DNA from: Solirubrobacterales bacterium
GTDB lineage: Bacteria > Actinomycetota > Thermoleophilia > Solirubrobacterales > 70-9
Length of the DNA stretch: 64,000 nucleotides
Reading direction: 5' to 3'
Assembly (NCBI GenBank): GCA_021155855.1
Contig: JAJNAZ010000001.1
Location: 186,001-250,000 of the forward strand
How positions within the stretch are numbered: the stretch's first letter is position 1; every line of letters begins with the position of its first letter. The position numbers and the translations under genes are program-made. Of this stretch, positions 28,422 to 37,071 are shown piece after piece. The notes under the pieces are model-generated. The model was given only the letters and a program-made list of their open reading frames with translations. It did no database searches and was not told where the DNA came from.

Positions 28422-29318
28422 CTAGCCGAGCTCGACGTCGCGGTGCACCACCCGCAGCGAAATGTCCTTGCGGCTGGCGAGGTGGCGGGCGATCCGATCG
28501 GCGATCGTCACCGAGCGGTGGCGCCCGCCGGTACAGCCGATCGCGATCGTCAGGTGGCTTTTGCCCTCAGCGAGGTAGGCGGGCAGCAGGAAGTCGAGCA
28601 GCGGCAGCAGGCGCTGGTAGTACTCGCTCGCGAGCTCGCCCGCCTCGACGTGCTCGACCACCTGCGGATCGCGGCCGGTGAGCGGTCGTAGGTCCTCCCG
28701 GTAGTGCGGGTTGGGCAGGAAACGGACGTCGAAGACGAGGTCCGCATCGCGTGGCGGGCCGTTCTTGAACCCGAAGGTGAGGATCGTCAGCGCCAGCTTC
28801 GAGCTCGCGCGCCGGTCGAGCAGATCGGTCGTGATTCGCCTGCGCAGCATCGCCCCGGTGAGTCCCGAGGTGTCCATGACCACATCGGCGCGCTCGCGAA
28901 GCGGCCCGAGGATCTCGCGCTCGGCCCGGATGCCCTCGACCACGCGCCCGTCGGGCGCCAGCGGATGGCGGCGACGCGTCTCCTTGAACCGGTCGACGAG
29001 TGCCTCCTCGTCCGCCTCGAGGAAGAGCACCGTGGGGTCGAGCCCGCCCTCGGTGAGCTCGCCGAGGACCGCCAGCAGGTCGGCGAAGTAGTCACCGCCG
29101 CGAACGTCGGTGACCACCGCGGCCCTGCGCACCCCGCTGCCCCGATGGCGGAAGAGCTCGCCCAGCGAGGCGATCATCCGCGGCGGCAGGTTGTCGACGC
29201 AAAAGTAGCCGGAATCCTCGAAGGCAGCGATCGCCTCGGACTTGCCGGCGCCCGAGTAGCCGGTGATCACGAACAGGTCGACCGGTTTGCCGAGCAGGTT
29301 CTCGGCGCCGGCGCTCAT
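28422..29318 (-). CDS. rapZ: RapZ/YvcJ family nucleotide-binding protein
   Basis: The 298-residue protein has an N-terminal P-loop GYSGAGKS (about 20-27), Walker-B-like VDNLPP, and the conserved C-terminal domain with DVRFLPNPHY, LTGRD and GCTGGRHRSV. In E. coli RapZ is an adaptor for RNase E acting on GlmZ and senses glucosamine-6-phosphate; Gram-positive homologues bind and hydrolyse nucleotides with a less clear role. It follows uvrC by 43 nt, the conserved order. The usual next genes yvcK and whiA are absent here. Confidence 0.95.
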   Translation of the reverse strand: MSAGAENLLGKPVDLFVITGYSGAGKSEAIAAFEDSGYFCVDNLPPRMIASLGELFRHRGSGVRRAAVVTDVRGGDYFADLLAVLGELTEGGLDPTVLFLEADEEALVDRFKETRRRHPLAPDGRVVEGIRAEREILGPLRERADVVMDTSGLTGAMLRRRITTDLLDRRASSKLALTILTFGFKNGPPRDADLVFDVRFLPNPHYREDLRPLTGRDPQVVEHVEAGELASEYYQRLLPLLDFLLPAYLAEGKSHLTIAIGCTGGRHRSVTIADRIARHLASRKDISLRVVHRDVELG

Positions 29319-29361
29319 CGCGCTCGCCCGGTCTCCACCGCGATCATGCCGCCGTGCCGCC

Positions 29362-31269
29362 TTACCCCGCCCTGTTGAGCTGCCGGTGGATCTCGCGGGC
29401 GAGCTTGCCCGGGATCCCGGGAACCGCCTCGAGCTCCTCGCGCGATGCCACCACCAGCCGCTCCGGGGAGCCGAAGTGCTCGAGCAGGGCCCGCTTGCGA
29501 ACCGGCCCGACCCCGCGCAGCTCGTCGAGCAGCGACGTCGTCATCGCCTTACCGCGTCGTCTGCGGTGGTGCTCGATCGCGAACCGGTGCGCCTCGTCGC
29601 GCACCCGCTGCAGCAGCCGCAGGGCCTCGGAGTCGGACGGGATCTCGAGCGGCGCCGAGTGGCCCGGGACGAATACCTGCTCGAGTCGCTTCGCGAGCCC
29701 GATCACCGCGGTGCCCCGCTCGACCAGCGGGCCAAGCGCCCGCAGACCCGCCGAGAGCTGCCCCTTGCCGCCGTCGATCACGATCAGGTCGGGGACCGAG
29801 GCGAAGCTCTCGTCGCGGCCGGAGTCGTGCGGTGAGCGATCGGCCTGCTCGAGCAGCTGGGCGACCCGGCGCCCGAGCACCTCCTCGATCGACGCGAAGT
29901 CGTCGGACCCGGTCGAGCGGTCGCCGCGCACGCGGAATCTGCGGTAGTCGGCCTTCTTCGGCGCTCCGCCCGCAAAGACGACCATCGAGGCGACGGTGTG
30001 CTCGCCGCCGATGTTGGAGACGTCGAAGCCCTCGAGCCGCACGGGGAGGGTCTCGAGTCCGAGCGCGTCCTGGAGCGCCGACAGGGCGTCGACCCGCTGC
30101 GCTCGTCGGCGCTCCTGTCGCAGCTTGTCCTGGGCCAGCGCCAGCACCGCGTTTCGCTCGGCGAGCTCGCGCAGGCGGCGCTTCGAGCCCCGCTCGGCGA
30201 CCCTCACCTCGACCGGCCCGCCGCGGCGGGCGGCGAGCGCCTCGGCGACCAGCGGCGCTCGCTCGCTCAGCGCCGGCCCGGCGACCACCAGCCGCGGCAC
30301 CACCGGCGCCGCGGAGTAGTACTGGGCGAGGAACTCCTCGGTCACCTCGCCCTCGTCGCGCTCGGCCTCGTTGGCGAGATAGAAGCCGTGCCGCTCCGCC
30401 AGCACGCCGTCACGGACTTGGAACACCTGCGCGTTCGCCTCCGTGCCCTCGACCGCGACCGCGATCAGGTCGGCGCTGTCGAGCGACTCGCCGGCGACGC
30501 TGCGGCGCTCCATCAGCGATCGCACGGCCGCGAGGCGATCACGGAGAACCGCGGCCCGCTCGAACTCCTCCTCCGCGGCCGCCTCGGCCATCTTGCGCTC
30601 GAGGTCGCGCTCGACGTCGCGATATCGGCCGGAGAGGAAGTCGACGATCGCGTCGATGCCGCGCCGATACTCCTGACGATCGACGTAGCCGACGCACGGG
30701 GCCCCGCAGCGCTTGATGTAATAGTCGAGGCAGGGCACCCCGGAGCGTCGACCGGGCTCGGGCCCCTCGCACGTGCGGTACTGGAACAACCGCCCGAGCA
30801 GGTCGAGCGTCTCGCGAACGCGCTTTGCCGACGAGTAGGGGCCGAAGTAGATCCGCGCCGAGCGATGCCGCTCGCGGGTGAAGTAGACCCGCGGGAACTC
30901 CTCGTCGAGGCTGATCCCGATGTAGGGATACGACTTGTCGTCGCGCAGGCGGATGTTGAAGCGCGGGCGATGCCGCTTGATGAACTGCTGCTCGGCGAGC
31001 AGCGCCTCCGCCTCGGTCTCGGTCACGAGGAAGTCGATCGAGGCGACCCGGCCGATCATCTCGCCGCCGCCCGAGGTCGACTTGCCGCCGAAATGCCCCG
31101 CGACCCGCTTGCGGATCGAGGTCGCCTTGCCGACATACAGCACCGCTCCCTTGGCGTCCTTGAACTGGTAGACGCCCGGCTGGTCGGGGAGTTTGCGCCG
31201 CTGCTCGTCGAGGCTCGCCGCCGCGTCCGCTCGTCGCAGCTCCCCCTTTTCGTCGTTCGGCCGGTTCAC
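29362..31269 (-). CDS. uvrC: Excinuclease ABC subunit C
   Basis: Makes both incisions in nucleotide excision repair after UvrA/UvrB. The 635 residues contain the GIY-YIG domain (PGVYQFKD, VLYVGKA, about 32-110), a Cys cluster in CLDYYIKRCGAPCVGY, a UVR motif near 210-245, the RNase H-like endonuclease domain (EGFDVSNIGG, IDGGKGQLSAG) and C-terminal HhH repeats (LRGVGPVRKRALLEHFG). GTG 31269 is chosen because TAACCT stands 7 nt before it and the length is typical; a longer upstream reading has no homologous content. Confidence 0.96.
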   Translation of the reverse strand: MNRPNDEKGELRRADAAASLDEQRRKLPDQPGVYQFKDAKGAVLYVGKATSIRKRVAGHFGGKSTSGGGEMIGRVASIDFLVTETEAEALLAEQQFIKRHRPRFNIRLRDDKSYPYIGISLDEEFPRVYFTRERHRSARIYFGPYSSAKRVRETLDLLGRLFQYRTCEGPEPGRRSGVPCLDYYIKRCGAPCVGYVDRQEYRRGIDAIVDFLSGRYRDVERDLERKMAEAAAEEEFERAAVLRDRLAAVRSLMERRSVAGESLDSADLIAVAVEGTEANAQVFQVRDGVLAERHGFYLANEAERDEGEVTEEFLAQYYSAAPVVPRLVVAGPALSERAPLVAEALAARRGGPVEVRVAERGSKRRLRELAERNAVLALAQDKLRQERRRAQRVDALSALQDALGLETLPVRLEGFDVSNIGGEHTVASMVVFAGGAPKKADYRRFRVRGDRSTGSDDFASIEEVLGRRVAQLLEQADRSPHDSGRDESFASVPDLIVIDGGKGQLSAGLRALGPLVERGTAVIGLAKRLEQVFVPGHSAPLEIPSDSEALRLLQRVRDEAHRFAIEHHRRRRGKAMTTSLLDELRGVGPVRKRALLEHFGSPERLVVASREELEAVPGIPGKLAREIHRQLNRAG

Positions 31270-31371
31270 GGGCTCAAGGTTACGGACGCCGCAAGGCGGA
31301 CCTTGAAAGCGCGGGCGCCGGCGATCGCGTGCGCCACTACTCTCCGGCGACCCCCGAGCAAGGAGCCGCAG

Positions 31372-32199
31372 ATGAGCACCACGACCGTCCCCAGCCCACC
31401 GGAGCTGAGCACGCTCTCGATCGAGATCGAGGGCGAGATCGGCACCCTGACGCTCGAGCGCCCGAAGGCGCTCAACGCGATCAGCCCGGAGATGATCGGA
31501 GAGCTCGTGCTCGCCTCCGCGTGGCTCGCGGACCGCGCGCCGCTGCGGGGGCTGATCGTCACCGGCGCCGGACGCGCCTTCTCTGCGGGCGGGGACGTGA
31601 CCTGGTTCAAGGGTGGTCTCGAGGATTCCGAGCTCGACCTGCCCTCGGACGTGCGCCGAGGGGCCGATGTCCTGCACCAGGCGATCGTCGATTTCCGCCG
31701 CATCCCCTACCCGGTGATCGGCGCGATCAACGGCGTAGCCGCCGGCGCGGGGTTCTCCCTGGCGCTGATGTGCGATCTCCGCATCGCCTCGGCCGACGCC
31801 GCGTTCGTCTGCGCCTACGGTCGCATCGGCGCCTCGCCCGACGGCGGCATGACCTACTTCTTGCCCCGGGTAGTCGGTCCCGCGAAGGCGCTCGAACTGC
31901 TGCTCGAGGACCCGCTGATGTCGGCCGAGCAGGCGCTTGAGCTCGGTCTCGTCTCGCGCGTCGTCGCCGCCGACGCGCTCATCGACCAGGCCCGGGCCGA
32001 GGTCGACAAACTGGCCGCGAAGGCCCCCCACTACGTGCGCACGGCGAAGCGGCTCGTCGCCCAGAGCCTGGACAACACGCTCGCCGATCATCTGCAAGTC
32101 GAACGGCACGGGATCGCCGACTCGATGGCCACCGAGGACCTGCGCGAGGGCGTGACCGCCTTCTTCGACGGCCGCGAGCCGAAGTTCACCGGCGATTAG
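31372..32199 (+). CDS. Enoyl-CoA hydratase/isomerase family protein (crotonase fold)
   Basis: A 275-residue crotonase with the oxyanion-hole segments GRAFSAGGDV and NGVAAGAGFSLAL and the family block CDLRIASADAAF. At the catalytic-glutamate position the sequence reads GASPDGGMTYFLPR, where hydratases usually have two Glu residues; D replaces one, so it may be an isomerase rather than a hydratase. The start has AAGGAG in front of ATG 31372, and TACTCT (31338-31343) is a possible -10. The cupredoxin gene follows 33 nt later. Confidence 0.88.
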   Translation: MSTTTVPSPPELSTLSIEIEGEIGTLTLERPKALNAISPEMIGELVLASAWLADRAPLRGLIVTGAGRAFSAGGDVTWFKGGLEDSELDLPSDVRRGADVLHQAIVDFRRIPYPVIGAINGVAAGAGFSLALMCDLRIASADAAFVCAYGRIGASPDGGMTYFLPRVVGPAKALELLLEDPLMSAEQALELGLVSRVVAADALIDQARAEVDKLAAKAPHYVRTAKRLVAQSLDNTLADHLQVERHGIADSMATEDLREGVTAFFDGREPKFTGD

Positions 32200-32232
32200 A
32201 GTTTGTGAGGACCCGAGGAAAGGATCGTGCGG

Positions 32233-32664
32233 ATGAAGAAGCTTGCGCTGGTGCTCTCGCTGTTCGCCCTTGCGGCGTTCGGCATCGCGGCCTGTGGCGG
32301 CGACGACGATGAGGACGAGCCCACGGAGGCCGCGACGACGACGGAGACGACCGACACCGGTGACGACACCGGTGGCGGCGGAGCCGTCTCGCTGACCGCC
32401 GATCCCGACGGCGCCCTGGCATACGAGCAGGACTCTGCGACCGCGCCCGCGGGCACGGTGACGATCGAGTTCGACAACCCCGCCATGATCGGCCACGACG
32501 TCGTGGTCGAGGATGCGGACGGCAACGAGCTCGCCCGCACCGACGTGATCACCGAGGACACGACCACCGCCGAGGGCAAGTTCGAGCCCGGCGACTACAC
32601 CTTCTACTGCTCGGTCGACGGCCACCGTGACGCCGGCATGGAAGGCACGCTGACGGTCGAGTAG
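32233..32664 (+). CDS. Cupredoxin-like lipoprotein
   Basis: A secreted lipoprotein of 143 residues (GTG 32227 would add two). A signal peptide with lipobox IAAC is followed by an acidic Thr-rich linker, then a plastocyanin/azurin-type domain. Type-1 copper ligands can be assigned to His in IGHDVVVE and C, H, M in YCSVDGHRDAGM, so it may carry electrons outside the membrane. AAAGGA lies at a suitable distance before the ATG. The crotonase gene upstream is in the same direction but no functional link is apparent. Confidence 0.85.
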   Translation: MKKLALVLSLFALAAFGIAACGGDDDEDEPTEAATTTETTDTGDDTGGGGAVSLTADPDGALAYEQDSATAPAGTVTIEFDNPAMIGHDVVVEDADGNELARTDVITEDTTTAEGKFEPGDYTFYCSVDGHRDAGMEGTLTVE

Positions 32665-32686
32665 AGCAACTGCGGGTTCGCCGCTA

Positions 32687-33154
32687 CTACGGGACCAGGG
32701 CGCGGCCGACGTTCTCGGCTACGCAGACGGGCTTCTCGCCGCCCTCGCGCTCGAGCGTGAACTTGGTGACGATGTGCCACCAGCCGTCGCCGAGCTCGTC
32801 CACCGATTGCACCTCGGCGGTCGCGCGCACCCGGGCGCCGGCGGGCACCGGCGCCGGGAAGCGGACTTTGTTCCAGCCGTAGTTGATGCCCATGCTCACA
32901 CCCTCCTGCCGGATCAGCTGGCGGCGAAAGCCGTCGATCAGCGACAGGGTCAGGTTGCCGTGCGCGACCGTGGTCCCGAACGGGCTCTCACGCTCGGCCC
33001 GCTCGACGTCGACGTGGATCCACTGGTCGTCGCGCGAGACCTCAGCGAACTTGTCGATGTCGGACTGCGTGACCTCGATCCAGTCGCTGGGACCGATCGG
33101 CTTTCCGATCAGCTCCCGCAGCTGATCGATTCCGGTGACCGTCAGCGGCGCCAT
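32687..33154 (-). CDS. MaoC-like (R)-specific enoyl-CoA hydratase
   Basis: The 155-residue hot-dog fold protein has the MaoC hydratase motif: FAEVSRDDQWIHVDVE with the catalytic Asp and His positions, PFGTTVAHG and NYGWNKVRFPAPVPAG. Proteins of this length (NodN-like) hydrate 2-enoyl-CoA. TAGGCT (33163-33168) stands 8 nt before the ATG, giving a leaderless start. It converges with the cupredoxin gene 22 nt away. Confidence 0.9.
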   Translation of the reverse strand: MAPLTVTGIDQLRELIGKPIGPSDWIEVTQSDIDKFAEVSRDDQWIHVDVERAERESPFGTTVAHGNLTLSLIDGFRRQLIRQEGVSMGINYGWNKVRFPAPVPAGARVRATAEVQSVDELGDGWWHIVTKFTLEREGGEKPVCVAENVGRALVP

Positions 33155-33250
33155 GCCACCGCAGCCTAGCCTCGTCGGCGCCTCAGCCTCACGCTCGGGC
33201 CCGCCTCGGCGATCTTGCCGCCGCCTGCGCTTCGGCTTCAGCCTCAGGAC

Positions 33251-33538
33251 TCAACGCTTCAGCTCGATCTCGACGAAGACCGCCCGCTCATCGGCACCGC
33301 TGACGACGTCATGCGCGGTGCCCGCCGTTCCGAGATAGGGCATACCTGCGACCTGGTTGATCTCCCCTTCGCAGCCATCGACATCGGTCACCGTGAAGGT
33401 CCCGCCCGTGATCGGCACCACGATGTAGTCGAACTCGTGTCGGTGCTGGCCGGTCGCGGCCCCGGGTCCCTCGAACGTCCAGGTGGTCACCCGCACCCGA
33501 TCGTTGTCGACGCTGACGGTTCCTCGCGCCGCTGTCAT
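33251..33538 (-). CDS. Small cupin-domain protein
   Basis: A 95-residue single-domain cupin: QHRHEFDYIVVPITGG carries the first metal motif (H, H, E, with the hydrophobic stretch) and TAHDVVSGADERAVFVEIELK the second (His). The enzyme activity, if any, is unknown. ATG 33538 starts directly on the fold; GTG 33616, which overlaps the upstream TGA as GTGA, is a coupled alternative adding 26 residues of reasonable composition. I keep the shorter form. Confidence 0.72.
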   Translation of the reverse strand: MTAARGTVSVDNDRVRVTTWTFEGPGAATGQHRHEFDYIVVPITGGTFTVTDVDGCEGEINQVAGMPYLGTAGTAHDVVSGADERAVFVEIELKR

Positions 33539-33612
33539 CCCGGCGGAGTATCCCGTGTGGGGCGAGGTCGGGTGGCCTGCGACGATCGCGAGCCGGCGGG
33601 GGCTTTCGGGGG

Positions 33613-35613
33613 TCACTCGACCAGCCGAACCTCGAGCTGCGGCGGCGCCGCGATCGCGCCGGCGCCGGCCATCAGTCCTAGGATGCGCGCGACGTAGGCC
33701 CGGGTCTCGGGATACGGGGGAATGCAGGAACAGGCCTCGACCGGGGCCGGACCGGCGTTGTAGGCGGCGAGCGCGAGCGGGACCTGGCCGAACTGAGCGA
33801 GCAGGTCGCTCATCAGGTGGGCCTGCGCGTCGATCGCGGCCTCGGCGTCGAACGGGTCGTCGAGACCGTAGGCGGCCGCGGTTCCGGGCATGAACTGGGC
33901 GATCCCGTTCGCCCCGGCGGACGAGACCGCGAACGGGTTGAAGTTCGACTCCGCCATCAGCTGGGCGGCGAGCAGGGCGGCGGAGACATTCCAGCGGCGA
34001 GCGGCCTCGGCAATCGGCTTGCGGTACCGCGCGGGCACGTACGCCGGCAGGCCGCCGCCGGCACTCGCCGACCCGGCGCCGTCGCCGCCGTCGGCGCCGA
34101 CGTTGTCGCCCGCCGCCGAGCATGGCGCCGGCCCGCGGCTGTAGCCGAAGTGCCAAGGCTCCCACGCGTACCGCTTCAGAAAGCCGAACCGGCCCGCGTT
34201 CGCGGCCAGCCATCCATAGGCGCTCGGGGGACCGAGGTCGAGCTCGGTGGCGCAGCGGTGCAGTGAGGTGCCCGGGGGCGCCACCCATTGAGGGTCGGGG
34301 TTTTGGGCGAACAGCGCCGCCTGCTCGGCGTCGGAGCGAAAGCCCGAGTTGACGATCAGCGACAGCCCTTCGGTGCGGGCGGCGGCGGCCGCGAGGCGGT
34401 CGAAGGCCGCGGCTACGTCCGGTCGCATCGGCACCCCCTGGCGATGGGCCAACGGCCCCGCGTAGCCGCCGCCGCTGGCGGTCGCGGGTGCGCCGGCGGG
34501 CGCCGCACCGCCCGCCGGCGGCACCGCCTCAGCCTCCGCCTCGGCGGCGACCGGCAGTTCGCCAAGCGCTCCGACCGCGAGCGATGCGGTGACCTCTGCC
34601 CGCACGCGCAGCGGCGCGAACGAATCGGCGTCGGGAAACTCGACCTCCAACCTCCTGGGCGCGATCCCATTGCGCTCTCCCGCTTTGCGGGCCGCGCGTG
34701 AGGCGCGGCGGAGGTACTCACTGGTGCCGAGGTGTGCCGGGTTCACCGAGCCATCCGGACGCCGCGCGGCCGTGAACAGGCGCTCGAAATCGTCGCGCAT
34801 CGAGCGCGCGGCCGAGAGCGCAACGAGGTCGGCCGCCCGTTGGGTGCGCGACTTGCCGGTGGTGGCGCCGCCGAAGGCGGCCAGCAGCAGCGCGCAGAAG
34901 ATCAGCGCCAGGACCCCGCCGAGGGCGAGCGGCAGCGCCTGACCCGAGTCGGCGGCCAACCGCGTGGCGAGGCGGGCCGTCCGCCGCCCGGGTGGACCCG
35001 GCCCCGATCCGCCGGCGAGGCCGCGAGCGAGTCGCGTCGCCCGCCGGGAGGCCTCACCGCCTGGATCGATTCCGGCGAGCGCGCGGCGAGCCGCCACCCG
35101 ACCCGGGGGGCGCGGCGCGACGCGCACCCGCAGGCCGGCGGCTCGCAGCTCCGCGACGGCAAGCGCGGCGAGCGCCCGCTGGGCGGGAAGCTCAGCGCGA
35201 ACGAGAGCTGCGCTCGGCGCCACGGTGTCGGACTCGAGCGCCGCCCGAACGCCCGTCGGCGGTAGGTGTACGAGCGCCGCTCGCTCGGGCCCCGCCGCAT
35301 CGAGAGCCAGCCCGAGCCGCTCGAGCCACTCCTCGCCCCCGAGCGGCACCCAGACGAGCCGCCCCCGAGCCGCGGCCTCGAGATCCGCGTCGCGCAGCCT
35401 TTGCTCGAGCGAGCGCGAGGAGTCCGAGGCGAGCATCGTCGGGCCGCGGCTCTGTCCCGCTCCCACCTCAGCCAGCAATACCGCACCGCCGGCGCCGGCG
35501 CGTCGCTCGGCGTTTTCGGCCGTCGCCAGCTCTACCGCGACGGCGGCCGCCGTCGCCAGGCCCCCACGGGCGCCGGGCAGCTCGGTCGAGAGAATCAGGC
35601 GAGGCGCGCTCAA
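33613..35613 (-). CDS. TadE-like membrane anchor fused to VanY carboxypeptidase and SLT lytic transglycosylase
   Basis: A single 666-residue frame with four parts. Residues 1-220 are not recognised (alpha/beta-like, no Walker motif). Residues 220-270 form a TadE/TadG-like segment, DSGQALPLALGG plus a membrane helix (228-249) and QRAADLVALSAARSM. Residues 395-492 are a peptidase M15B (VanY/DacB) domain with H452, D459 and EPWHF (H488). Residues 545-645 are a lytic transglycosylase domain, catalytic E555 in QLMAESNFNP and GIAQFMPGT, AAYNAGP. The TTG start overlaps the TGA of the upstream TadE gene. Both a peptide-cleaving and a glycan-cleaving activity would sit on one anchored chain. Confidence 0.85.
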   Translation of the reverse strand: MSAPRLILSTELPGARGGLATAAAVAVELATAENAERRAGAGGAVLLAEVGAGQSRGPTMLASDSSRSLEQRLRDADLEAAARGRLVWVPLGGEEWLERLGLALDAAGPERAALVHLPPTGVRAALESDTVAPSAALVRAELPAQRALAALAVAELRAAGLRVRVAPRPPGRVAARRALAGIDPGGEASRRATRLARGLAGGSGPGPPGRRTARLATRLAADSGQALPLALGGVLALIFCALLLAAFGGATTGKSRTQRAADLVALSAARSMRDDFERLFTAARRPDGSVNPAHLGTSEYLRRASRAARKAGERNGIAPRRLEVEFPDADSFAPLRVRAEVTASLAVGALGELPVAAEAEAEAVPPAGGAAPAGAPATASGGGYAGPLAHRQGVPMRPDVAAAFDRLAAAAARTEGLSLIVNSGFRSDAEQAALFAQNPDPQWVAPPGTSLHRCATELDLGPPSAYGWLAANAGRFGFLKRYAWEPWHFGYSRGPAPCSAAGDNVGADGGDGAGSASAGGGLPAYVPARYRKPIAEAARRWNVSAALLAAQLMAESNFNPFAVSSAGANGIAQFMPGTAAAYGLDDPFDAEAAIDAQAHLMSDLLAQFGQVPLALAAYNAGPAPVEACSCIPPYPETRAYVARILGLMAGAGAIAAPPQLEVRLVE

Positions 35614-35963
35614 CCCGCATCCTCCGGGAGCCGCACCCAGGCGGTCGAGCTGACCTCGAGCGCGCGGCCGACCGCCGCCAGCGGTGACGGCGGGTGCAGG
35701 CGGACGGTCAGCCGCCCACCCTCGACCTCGACCTCGACCCTGTCGCCGGTCCAATCCGGCAACGCCGCCTCGACCGCGGGCTCGGCCGGCAGATCCGAGG
35801 CGAGCGCGATCGCACCCGCCTCGGCGGCACCGTCGGCGAGGGTCAGGGAGTACCCGGCGGCGAGTAGCTGCAGGCAGAGGACGGCCGCAAGCAGGATCGC
35901 GGGGATTGCGGCGAGCGCTTCGACCGATGCCTGGCCGCGCTCATCCACCGGCGGCCTCCCCAA
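35610..35963 (-). CDS. TadE-like pilus assembly protein
   Basis: The 117-residue protein starts with DERGQASVEALAAIPAILLA, the GQASVE leader-peptide-like block and hydrophobic helix typical of TadE/TadF pseudopilins, then an extracytoplasmic beta-rich domain. No pilus ATPase or assembly gene is in the window. It overlaps the second TadE-like gene upstream by 23 nt and the fusion gene downstream by 3 nt (TTGA), so the three form a tightly coupled unit. Confidence 0.78.
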   Translation of the reverse strand: MGRPPVDERGQASVEALAAIPAILLAAVLCLQLLAAGYSLTLADGAAEAGAIALASDLPAEPAVEAALPDWTGDRVEVEVEGGRLTVRLHPPSPLAAVGRALEVSSTAWVRLPEDAG

Positions 35964-36288
35964 CCTCCAGCGCTGATGCGGCCCGAACCGCGATGTCCGG
36001 CACCCCCGGCAGCACTGCCGGCGCCCTCACGGTCACCTCGACCGGCCCGGCCGTTTCGATCTGAGCTCCGCGCTCGAGCCATAGCGGCAGCGCGCTGAGC
36101 GCGGCACGCTCGGCGTCGCCGCCCACATGGGCCGCCCGGGCGCCGGCGCGCGCCGCGTCGCCGGCGCTCCAGAGCGCGTAGCCGGCGATCGCGAGCTGCG
36201 CGACGGCGAGCAGGACGCAGATCAGGATCGGCGCCACCGCGACCAGCTCGGCCGCCGCCTGCCCGTCCTCCGCGCGATCGCGTCGCAT
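35941..36288 (-). CDS. TadE-like protein, first gene of the cluster
   Basis: A 115-residue TadE family member: EDGQAAAELVAVAPILICVL gives the GQAAAE block and single helix, then ARAGARAAHVGGDAERAAL and a small domain. ATG 36288 is preferred over the upstream start at 36366 because GGGAG lies about 9 nt before it. It shares its arrangement with the next gene; the two may form a minor pseudopilin pair. Confidence 0.75.
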   Translation of the reverse strand: MRRDRAEDGQAAAELVAVAPILICVLLAVAQLAIAGYALWSAGDAARAGARAAHVGGDAERAALSALPLWLERGAQIETAGPVEVTVRAPAVLPGVPDIAVRAASALEVGEAAGG

Positions 36289-36420
36289 GACGCGACACTC
36301 CCACCGGGCGCTTCGCCCGGGTCGCCATCGACGTGCCAGAAGGCGATCGATTCGTGCGCGGATCACGGTCGGCTCCCCGTCCGCCGCGGCGAGTCGGAGC
36401 GCTTGGAAACCGGCGTCAGC

Positions 36421-36774
36421 TCAGTAGCTCGACCGCGCCTCGGTCCAGACCCTGACGATTGCGAAGATCGAGGCGCCGAGGACGGCGAGCCAGATCAGCA
36501 GGCCGCCGCCGCTCCCGGTGAGCTCGTCGGTGCCCGCGATCATCAGCACGATCGCGCCGATCGCCGCCAGCAGCAGCGCCCGCTGGCGCTCCTCGAGCTG
36601 CAGGTAGGTGAACCGGTACTGGCGGTACAGCTGCCAGCCCATGAATCCGATCAGGGCGAGAAAGGTGATGCTGAGGGCGGCGACGATCGCCCGCGCGGCG
36701 TTGTCGCCCCCCGGAACGACGGCAACGATCAACGCCAGCACGGCGATGATCGCGATGTTGCGAGCCACGCGCAT
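36421..36774 (-). CDS. Three-helix membrane protein, function unknown
   Basis: The 117-residue protein has hydrophobic helices at about 6-21, 30-50 and 65-81 plus a fourth near 90-107, and a short basic loop RQYRFTYLQLEERQRAL. No family is recognised. TAGCCT (36784-36789) lies 9 nt before the ATG, which supports the start. Neighbours give no clue to function. Confidence 0.7.
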   Translation of the reverse strand: MRVARNIAIIAVLALIVAVVPGGDNAARAIVAALSITFLALIGFMGWQLYRQYRFTYLQLEERQRALLLAAIGAIVLMIAGTDELTGSGGGLLIWLAVLGASIFAIVRVWTEARSSY

Positions 36775-36821
36775 CAGGACCGAAGGCTAACGCCGTCCTC
36801 GTTCACCTAAAGCGCTGGCGG

Positions 36822-37067
36822 CTATTTGGTCGTCATCACGATCACCCCGAAGACGATCGTGGCGGCGGTGGCGAGCAGCCCGAGCAGCGCCAGGCCGGCG
36901 GAGAGCGCCGACTCGAGCGGCCGCCCCTCGCGGCTCGCCTCGGCGAACCGGGCCACGCCGAGGATGGCGAGCGAGAACACCAGGGTCGTGCCGACGCCGG
37001 CGACGAAGGCGGCGACGATCGTCTGCCAGAGGGCGGTGGTGTCAACGATGGTCGCGATCACGGTCAC
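36822..37067 (-). CDS. Small two-helix membrane protein next to pit
   Basis: An 81-residue protein with helices at about 15-40 (IVAAFVAGVGTTLVFSLAIL) and 58-78 (GLALLGLLATAATIVFGVIV) separated by a charged loop. GTG 37067 begins 4 nt after the pit stop, so it is very probably co-transcribed with pit and DUF47 and could be an accessory of phosphate transport; this rests on location only. Confidence 0.7.
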   Translation of the reverse strand: MTVIATIVDTTALWQTIVAAFVAGVGTTLVFSLAILGVARFAEASREGRPLESALSAGLALLGLLATAATIVFGVIVMTTK

Positions 37068-37071
37068 CCGA

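Noticed and set aside
29362-32625. A 1087-codon leftward reading of uvrC
   Set aside because: Residues upstream of GTG 31269 lie antisense to the crotonase and cupredoxin genes and show no UvrC similarity; the family length fits the shorter form.
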